In this document: piece after piece, positions 26,515-32,100 of the stretch | How the letters are laid out: every line of letters starts with the position of its first letter | How positions within the stretch are numbered: position 1 is the first letter of the stretch | NCBI GenBank assembly: GCA_903910745.1 | Contig: CAIWAO010000002.1 | Location: forward strand, 1 to 32,100 | Reading direction: 5' to 3' | Source: an uncultured Burkholderiales bacterium | Lineage (GTDB): Bacteria; Pseudomonadota; Gammaproteobacteria; Burkholderiales; Burkholderiaceae_C | Length of the DNA: 32,100 nt | Notes under the pieces: model-generated | Seen by the model: the letters and a program-made list of their open reading frames with translations, nothing else | The model's database searches: none | Told to the model about the DNA's origin: nothing | Program-made: the position numbers and the translations under genes

Positions 26515-29346
26515 TTAGTGCGCTTTATCCCAATTTTCTCCCAATCCAAGTTCAGCCAACAAAGGAACCTTTAAGTTAGCAACCCCGGCCATTAAACTTG
26601 GAATGTTCTGCTTAAGCCAATCCAACTCCTCAATTGGCACCTCAAATACCAGTTCATCATGAACTTGCATGATCATCTTGATTTTCTTGTCTTGTCTATC
26701 AAGCTCTTGCTGGATTTTTACCATGCTAAGCTTTATTAAATCTGCAGCTGTACCTTGCATGGGTGCATTGATCGCAGCTCGCTCAGCCCCTGCCCTTCTT
26801 GGTCCATTGGGTGAGTTGATCTCTGGCAGATATAAACGCCTACCAAAAACTGTTTCCACAAAACCCTTTTGACGTGCGCTAGTACGAGTTTCTTCCATGT
26901 AGCGTTTAACGCCGGCAAACCTCAGAAAGTACCTATCAATGTAGTTCTTAGCTGCAGAGTTATCTATGGATAAAGCCTTTGCCAGTCCAAATGCACTCAT
27001 ACCGTAAATCAACCCAAAGTTAATGACCTTGGCGTACCTTCTTTGTTCTTGACTGACCTGCTCACTTGGAATTGCGAATATCTCCGCCGCCGTAGCTTTG
27101 TGTACATCCACACCCTCATGAAATGCCCTTAATAAAGCTTCATCCTCACTTAAATGCGCCATGATACGCAGTTCGATCTGACTGTAGTCTGCACTAGCAA
27201 TAAGACTACCATGGGGTGCAACAAAGGCCTCTCTGACCCTTCTACCCTCTGGAGTTCTAATCGGTATGTTTTGCAGATTTGGCTCATTGCTTGAGAGTCG
27301 ACCAGTCACTGCAACTGCCTGGGCGTAATGGGTGTGGACTCGTCCCGTGCTGGGTTGAGCCATTTGAGCTAGCTTATCAGTGTAAGTACCTTTGAGCTTG
27401 AAGATCCCCCTGTGCTCGAGTATCTTAGCAGGCAAAGGATAGTCCTCTGCCAATTTCTCCAACACTTCTTCATCGGTACTGGGAGCGCCTTTGGGAGTTT
27501 TCTTAATAACGGGAAGACCTAATTTCTCAAAAAATATTTCCGCAATTTGCTTTGGAGAACTGAGGTTAAAAGGCTGCTCAGCGAGTGCGTAAGCCTCCTC
27601 CTCTAACTCTCCAATACGTTGACCCAGTTCCTGACTTTGTTTAGCTAAGGTCGGCGCATCAATTAGAACCCCGTTGCGCTCAATCCTAAACAAAGTCTCA
27701 CTGCTTTGTATCTCTAATTGATAAATGAAATTCAAACGTTCATCAGACTCGATTTTGGGCCATAAACACAAGTGAACATCAAGTGTCTGATCAGTATCTT
27801 CGCAGGCATAATGCGAGGCCTGCGCAATCTCGACTTGATTGAATTTGATCTCATGAGCACCCTTGCCGCATAAAGACTCATAAGTGACTCCTGAGCGCCC
27901 TAGATGTCTGAGCGCAAGGCTCCCTAAATTATGAGGCTTATGAACCTCCAAGACATAACTTTGCAGCATAGTATCGTGCATGTAACCCTGCACATGTATA
28001 CCGTGATTGGCAAAAACGTGGCGATCATATTTAATGTGTTGCCCAATTTTGCAAGCAAATGGATCTTCAAGCCAAGGTTTTAGTTTTTCTAAAACCTGCT
28101 TGATTGGCAATTGATCAGGCGCTCCTGGATAGTCATGCGTTAAAGGTATATACGCAGACTCTCCAACATTGACGCTAAAACTGATTCCAACAATTTGAGC
28201 CTGCATCTCGTCTAATGAAGTAGTCTCTGTATCAAGCGCTGCCCACTTTGCTGATTTGAGCTGCTCTATCCAACGATCTAAGTGATCCCAGTCCAAAATT
28301 GTTTCGTAATTAACTGGCCCATTTAAAGAGCTCTGAGGAGCAGTTTCTTCTTCACTTGAAGACTCGAATAAACCATCTGAACTTTGGCTAGAAGACCGAC
28401 CCTTTGAGAGCCGGCCTTCTCTAGGCGATCCATCTGCACCTACAGTACCCGGCGCACTGGCGCCGGTCTCTAGATTTCTTACCAATCCTTTAAAACCATA
28501 AGCTTTATAGAACTCAAGAAGTTTTTCCTGCTCTGGCTCTCTGAGTTTGAGGTCTGCAAACTCAGGCATTCCCTCAATATATTGTGACAAATCACAATCG
28601 GTTCGAATTGTCAAAAGCTCTCGCCCTTTAGGTAACCATTCAAGCGACTTGCGTAAATTCTCACCTACAACACCCTTGATGGACGGCGCAGCTTGGATGA
28701 TATTTTCTAAATTCCCATACTCATTCAACCATTTGACAGCTGTCTTTGGTCCAACCTTCTCCACCCCAGGTACGTTATCTACTGTGTCTCCAACCAATGT
28801 CTGATAATCAAGCATTAGAGTGGGTGGCACCCCAAACTCCTCAGTAACACCCTCAATGTTGCGTTTTTTACCGCTCATGGTGTCCATCACCCAAATATTC
28901 TCATTCACAAGTTGACTAAGATCTTTGTCGCCACTTGAGATGATGACCTCTATATCTTTAATGTCCCCCATATGGGCAAGCGTTCCGATTACGTCGTCGG
29001 CTTCTACTCCTGGCACAGCCAATACCTTCCAACCCGACAACCTTACCACCTCGTGGATAGGATCTATTTGTGAGCGCAAATCTGCAGGCATGGGTGATCT
29101 GTTTGCTTTATATTCAGGATACAACTCGTCCCTAAAGGTGGGGCCTGGTGCATCAAATACGCAAACAGCATAATCGGCTTGAATTTCCTTTTTCAAGCTA
29201 GCCATCATATTGATCATCCCCCTAATCGCTCCTGTGGCAGGACTGGTTGGATCTCCTGGGGTGACCCGAAGGTCTGGCATAGCATGAAAGGCTCTGTACA
29301 AATAGCTTGAGCCATCTACCAATAAAAGGGTCTTTTTTTCACTCAT
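26515..29346 (-). CDS. polA: DNA polymerase I
   Basis: A 943-residue polymerase with all three domains. The 5'-nuclease (about residues 1-290) shows LLLVDGSSYLYRAFHA, GVEADDVIGTLA and SSGDKDLSQLV. The 3'-5' proofreading exonuclease shows Asp372-X-Glu374 in AALDTETTSLDEM, so it looks active. The polymerase domain shows SADYSQIELRIMAHLSEDE (motif A), RRYAKVINFGLIYGMSAFGL (motif B) and VHDELVFEV at 895-903 with the catalytic Asp897 (motif C). A Ser/Gly/Glu-rich linker of about 50 residues (294-345) separates nuclease and exonuclease and is longer than in E. coli. It handles Okazaki-fragment maturation and repair. It is divergent from thrB across 186 bases. Confidence 0.97.
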   Translation of the reverse strand: MSEKKTLLLVDGSSYLYRAFHAMPDLRVTPGDPTSPATGAIRGMINMMASLKKEIQADYAVCVFDAPGPTFRDELYPEYKANRSPMPADLRSQIDPIHEVVRLSGWKVLAVPGVEADDVIGTLAHMGDIKDIEVIISSGDKDLSQLVNENIWVMDTMSGKKRNIEGVTEEFGVPPTLMLDYQTLVGDTVDNVPGVEKVGPKTAVKWLNEYGNLENIIQAAPSIKGVVGENLRKSLEWLPKGRELLTIRTDCDLSQYIEGMPEFADLKLREPEQEKLLEFYKAYGFKGLVRNLETGASAPGTVGADGSPREGRLSKGRSSSQSSDGLFESSSEEETAPQSSLNGPVNYETILDWDHLDRWIEQLKSAKWAALDTETTSLDEMQAQIVGISFSVNVGESAYIPLTHDYPGAPDQLPIKQVLEKLKPWLEDPFACKIGQHIKYDRHVFANHGIHVQGYMHDTMLQSYVLEVHKPHNLGSLALRHLGRSGVTYESLCGKGAHEIKFNQVEIAQASHYACEDTDQTLDVHLCLWPKIESDERLNFIYQLEIQSSETLFRIERNGVLIDAPTLAKQSQELGQRIGELEEEAYALAEQPFNLSSPKQIAEIFFEKLGLPVIKKTPKGAPSTDEEVLEKLAEDYPLPAKILEHRGIFKLKGTYTDKLAQMAQPSTGRVHTHYAQAVAVTGRLSSNEPNLQNIPIRTPEGRRVREAFVAPHGSLIASADYSQIELRIMAHLSEDEALLRAFHEGVDVHKATAAEIFAIPSEQVSQEQRRYAKVINFGLIYGMSAFGLAKALSIDNSAAKNYIDRYFLRFAGVKRYMEETRTSARQKGFVETVFGRRLYLPEINSPNGPRRAGAERAAINAPMQGTAADLIKLSMVKIQQELDRQDKKIKMIMQVHDELVFEVPIEELDWLKQNIPSLMAGVANLKVPLLAELGLGENWDKAH

Positions 29347-29532
29347 AAATCATATTGTGCACTCTAAATCCAGTAGGTCCTGAAGAAATCAAAAGTAATG
29401 TTATGTTGAATGTATTGTTTTAGTTATCTAAGAGCTAATATTTGATGATTCTCCCCTAAAGCAAGCCTACAATGGAGTGTTCCCCAAAGTCTGTGTTTGT
29501 ATTAGCTACTCTCCTCCCTGACACCCAAAGCA

Positions 29533-30483
29533 ATGGCCGTTTACACACCTGTTACTGAAGCTCAACTCGCACCTTTACTCGATTACTTAAATCTGGGTTC
29601 AGCCTTGGAGCTTAACGCTATCAAAGGAGGCATAGAAAACACAAATTATTTTTTAACGATCCCTGAAGGGGAATACGTTTTAACTTTGTTTGAGAGGCTA
29701 ACTTTTGAGCAATTGCCATTTTATTTGAATCTAATGAAACACTTGGCTTACAAGGGAATAAAAGTTCCTTTGCCGCTCACGAGTTCAAGGGATGAAATCG
29801 TTTTTCAAATCAATGACAAACCAGCTGCAATAGTCTCCAAATTAGAGGGGCAAAGTGAACTAAGCCCCAACACAAAACACTGCGAATTGGTCGGCTCCAT
29901 GTTGGCGCAGATGCATTTAGCTGGTAAAGATTTTTTGTTCGAGCAGCCAAATCTTAGAGGCCTACGGTGGTGGAATGAGACCACCCCACTAGTGCTCCCG
30001 CACATCAATGAACGCCAACAAGAGTTTTTAAAGAGCGAGCTTGCGTTTCAAAACCACATCGCAACTTTGTCTGCTTACGCCGCTCTCCCTGTCGGTCCGG
30101 TCCATGCAGATCTTTTTCGCGACAATGTCATGTTCAAGGATTCAGAGTTAACAGGATTCTTTGACTTTTATTTTGCTGGTATTGATCACTGGGTCTATGA
30201 TTTGGCTATTTGTTTGAATGATTGGTGTATTGATCATGATAGTGGTCAATGGCACAAAGAATTATTTCACGCGTTTTTTGATGCCTACCAAAAGATACGG
30301 CCTCTTGAAAATTGTGAGCGCAAAATGCTAAATCCAATGCTCAGAGCTGCCGCCTTCAGATTTTGGCTCTCCAGGTTGTGGGACTTCCACCTCCCCCGAG
30401 AGGCGTCCCTTTTACAGCCCCACGATCCTACCCACTTTGAGCGCGTGCTTCTTGAGCGAGCGACTTCGCCTGTGGCCCTTTAA
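29533..30483 (+). CDS. thrB: Homoserine kinase, ThrB2 (aminoglycoside-phosphotransferase fold)
   Basis: A 316-residue kinase that phosphorylates homoserine in threonine synthesis. It belongs to the APH-like fold, not the GHMP fold of E. coli ThrB. Seen: MAVYTPVTEAQLAPLLDYLN at the start, IKGGIENTNYFL (about residues 30-41) for nucleotide binding, the catalytic loop VGPVHADLFRDNVMF (187-201) with Asp193 and Asn198, and the metal-binding GFFDFYFAGIDHWVYDLAI (208-226) with Asp211. No thrA or thrC is adjacent. The ribosome binding site is weak. It is probably co-transcribed with the membrane protein 17 bases downstream. Confidence 0.94.
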   Translation: MAVYTPVTEAQLAPLLDYLNLGSALELNAIKGGIENTNYFLTIPEGEYVLTLFERLTFEQLPFYLNLMKHLAYKGIKVPLPLTSSRDEIVFQINDKPAAIVSKLEGQSELSPNTKHCELVGSMLAQMHLAGKDFLFEQPNLRGLRWWNETTPLVLPHINERQQEFLKSELAFQNHIATLSAYAALPVGPVHADLFRDNVMFKDSELTGFFDFYFAGIDHWVYDLAICLNDWCIDHDSGQWHKELFHAFFDAYQKIRPLENCERKMLNPMLRAAAFRFWLSRLWDFHLPREASLLQPHDPTHFERVLLERATSPVAL

Positions 30484-30500
30484 ATACCCGGATCTTTCAT

Positions 30501-31277
30501 ATGAAATTAAATGTTGTACCCGCTAGAAACGGAATGATTTGGGTGCGGATGGGAGTTCAAACCTTTTGGAAACAACCGATTGCACTTAGTGGACTATTTT
30601 TTATGTTTATGGCTATGTTATCGGTTCTCTCCCTCGTCCCATTTGCAGGTAGTTTTTTAGCATTAATGCTTTTGCCACTAGCAACATTTGGATTGATGGC
30701 AGCTGCGAGAGAGGCTAATTTAGATAAATTTCCCATGCCATCTATTCTGATCATTGCACTGACTGTGGATGCTAGTCGCAGAAAATCAATGCTTCAATTG
30801 GGTCTTATTTATGCAGTCGCATTCTTCGCTATCCTCGGTATTTCCGCCCTCTATGACGGCGGAGTTTTTGCGAACCTTTACTTAAACGGGGGAACCTTTA
30901 CAGCAGAGACCATAAATTCCAGTAATTTTCAAAATGCGATGTGGGTCTCAACTGCCCTTTACTTGCCTTTATCAGCCTTATTTTGGCACTCACCTGCGTT
31001 GGTTCACTGGCACGGTGAGCCAGTTTTGAAAAGTCTATTCTTTAGCTTTGTGGCCTGCTGGTCTAATTGGCGCGCTTTTTTAATGTTTGGCTTAACGTGG
31101 GCCGCTATATTTATATGCGTAGCAACTGTACTGGTGCTCACGACCATGGTCGTTGAAGATGATGGTTGGATTTCTTTTATTTTGCTGCCTGTAATGCTTT
31201 TGTTGGCGGCGATGTTCTTTACTTCTAGTTACTTTACTTTTCTAGATTGCTTTATCAAAGATCCAGTTCTAGCCTAG
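30501..31277 (+). CDS. BPSS1780-type inner-membrane protein
   Basis: A 258-residue multi-pass membrane protein of unknown function. Its N-terminus MKLNVVPARNGMIWVRMGVQ followed by FWKQPIALSGLF is the recalled mark of the BPSS1780 family, common beside thrB in Burkholderiales. Hydrophobic segments lie at about residues 29-70 (probably two helices), 98-118, 150-166, 186-214 and 226-250. No catalytic motif was seen. Its placement next to thrB suggests co-expression only, not a shared pathway. It converges on the small unknown gene with 15 bases between stops and no visible terminator. Confidence 0.85.
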   Translation: MKLNVVPARNGMIWVRMGVQTFWKQPIALSGLFFMFMAMLSVLSLVPFAGSFLALMLLPLATFGLMAAAREANLDKFPMPSILIIALTVDASRRKSMLQLGLIYAVAFFAILGISALYDGGVFANLYLNGGTFTAETINSSNFQNAMWVSTALYLPLSALFWHSPALVHWHGEPVLKSLFFSFVACWSNWRAFLMFGLTWAAIFICVATVLVLTTMVVEDDGWISFILLPVMLLLAAMFFTSSYFTFLDCFIKDPVLA

Positions 31278-31292
31278 AGAAACCAGACAGTT

Positions 31293-31610
31293 TCAGTTCA
31301 AGAGTTGTGGTCTTTGAGTTTTGTGGTGTGAGTGGCCAAAGCCAACCGCATCACTCGTATCTGACAGTATCCGGTTGGTTTGATTATCATCTGCGTTCAC
31401 TGAGATGAGCGTGAAGGTTTGACCCAGGCCCTTGCTGATCGTAACAACTGCTCTGTTATTCTCATCAAAGTAGCATTTGAGTACAGCCTTAGATAAGAAC
31501 TGATAATGCTCTCTTTCCTCTTTATCAAGTTTTTTAAGAGCTTCTATTGTTTCTTGAATGAATCTGTCAGTGTTCAGATCCAGTTCAGTATTTGAATTTA
31601 TATCACTCAC
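31293..31610 (-). CDS. Hypothetical 105-residue acidic protein, GTG start
   Basis: I do not recognise this protein. The start is set at GTG 31610 because GGGAGG (31620-31615) lies just upstream with a four-base gap; a TTG at 31622 in the same frame would put the Shine-Dalgarno inside the gene. The N-terminal half is acidic and helical (SDINSNTELDLNTDRF, then IQETIEALKKLDKEEREHYQFLSKAVLKC). A middle part that looks like beta strands follows (RAVVTISKGLGQTFTLISVN), and a polar tail contains GFGHSHHKTQ. There is no signal peptide or membrane segment, and only one Cys. A promoter candidate lies just upstream. The ribosome binding site and normal residue composition argue it is real. Confidence 0.65.
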   Translation of the reverse strand: MSDINSNTELDLNTDRFIQETIEALKKLDKEEREHYQFLSKAVLKCYFDENNRAVVTISKGLGQTFTLISVNADDNQTNRILSDTSDAVGFGHSHHKTQRPQLLN

Positions 31611-31633
31611 AAAACCTCCCAAAAATATCTACT

Positions 31634-31661
31634 ATTTTGTTTAAACGTCCAATGTTCTCAA
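31634..31661 (-). promoter_or_regulatory. Possible promoter of the small unknown gene
   Basis: On the minus strand TTGAGA (31661-31656, five of six -35 positions) lies 16 bases before CAAAAT (31639-31634, four of six -10 positions). Transcription would start about 15-20 bases before the GTG codon, leaving just enough room for the GGGAGG ribosome binding site. Confidence 0.4.
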
Positions 31662-32100
31662 CACTGAGCAACCCACCGCGAACGATTTGAAGTCATCATA
31701 AAACGGATCCGAGGCCCCCTTTGATCGCCTCTGGAATCCCTAGTTTAGACCTTTCATGACTTATTTTCCTTAGTATCGCTATTAACTTAGCGATTTATTG
31801 TGAAGTGAGTTGTGATAATGAAAGTATATTTTTTTAGGGTTGATAATGTAACCATAAAGAATTAACATTCATAACCTTTAGATTGCTTTATGACTCTCCG
31901 ACTTTTATCAAAAATGAAACAAAATTGAATACCCCTTTAACATTAAAACCTACTTTGATAGAAGGTTATTTTGCGATCTAAATTGGATGTAATTGGATAT
32001 ATTTGGGTGGTTTGTAGCTTCCAAGTCAATTTTAGAATTCCGAAAAATCGAAAATCGTTCATATGAATTATTTTTTACTACAATTCCCATTACTAATAAA
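31662..32100. other. AT-rich stretch without genes at right edge
   Basis: No frame of gene-like length or content is seen on either strand. Visible items are a perfect hairpin ATCGCTA-TTAACT-TAGCGAT at 31775-31794, a tandem-like TAATTGGAT / ATTGGAT pattern near 31980-32000, and long A/T runs. It may be the upstream control region of a gene beyond the window or a decayed region. I see no tRNA, attachment site or insertion-sequence end. Confidence 0.5.

Overview
The window is a chromosomal segment from a moderately AT-rich Gram-negative bacterium. The gene content and protein types point to a betaproteobacterium, most likely of the order Burkholderiales. The main pointers are DinB with an inserted segment before its 'DYVGRGV' stretch, a HemD-HemX-HemY block beside argH, a membrane protein of the BPSS1780 type beside thrB, and the rne-rluC-HAD-Rieske-sppA and maf-yceD-rpmF-plsX-fab orders. 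The lineage is an inference from remembered family features. No rRNA, tRNA, CRISPR array, insertion sequence or prophage was recognised. Coding density is high and almost all genes are housekeeping genes.

Layout. Positions 1-1205 (minus) hold the N-terminal part of valS, cut by the window edge. A 388-bp spacer follows, then a small secreted Gly/Tyr/Gln-rich protein with its own terminator, then yaaA (peroxide stress) and queF (queuosine synthesis). A minus-strand operon argH-lldD-dinB (3872-7819) is transcribed away from a haem operon hemD-hemX-hemY (7956-11250). rne (RNase E, minus) has a convincing terminator on the hemY side and is separated by 550 bp from the divergent rluC. After rluC come overlapping genes for a HAD phosphatase and a Rieske protein, then the signal peptide peptidase SppA. 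An RsmI-like methylase and Maf are on the minus strand. From 19170 runs the fatty-acid cluster: yceD, rpmF (own promoter and terminator), plsX, fabH, fabD, fabG, acpP (own promoter) and fabF. Then come polA and a ZIP metal transporter (minus), thrB and a BPSS1780-type membrane protein (plus), a small unknown gene (minus), and about 440 bp of AT-rich DNA without genes up to the window end.

How the genes work together. plsX-fabHDG-acpP-fabF supply acyl-ACP for lipid synthesis and are tied to ribosome production through yceD/rpmF. rne and rluC act on RNA. hemD and the two membrane proteins HemX and HemY belong to tetrapyrrole synthesis. argH and thrB are amino-acid genes; polA and dinB replicate and repair DNA.

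Nothing in the window looks like an undescribed multi-gene system. The points most worth a second look are: hemD and hemX lie in the same frame, separated by a single TGA plus three codons, with no ATG for hemX; hemC is missing from the argH/hem junction; an unknown 105-residue protein has a GTG start; an RsmI paralogue has a diverged N-terminus; and two long untranslated regions occur, one upstream of rne and one at the right edge.
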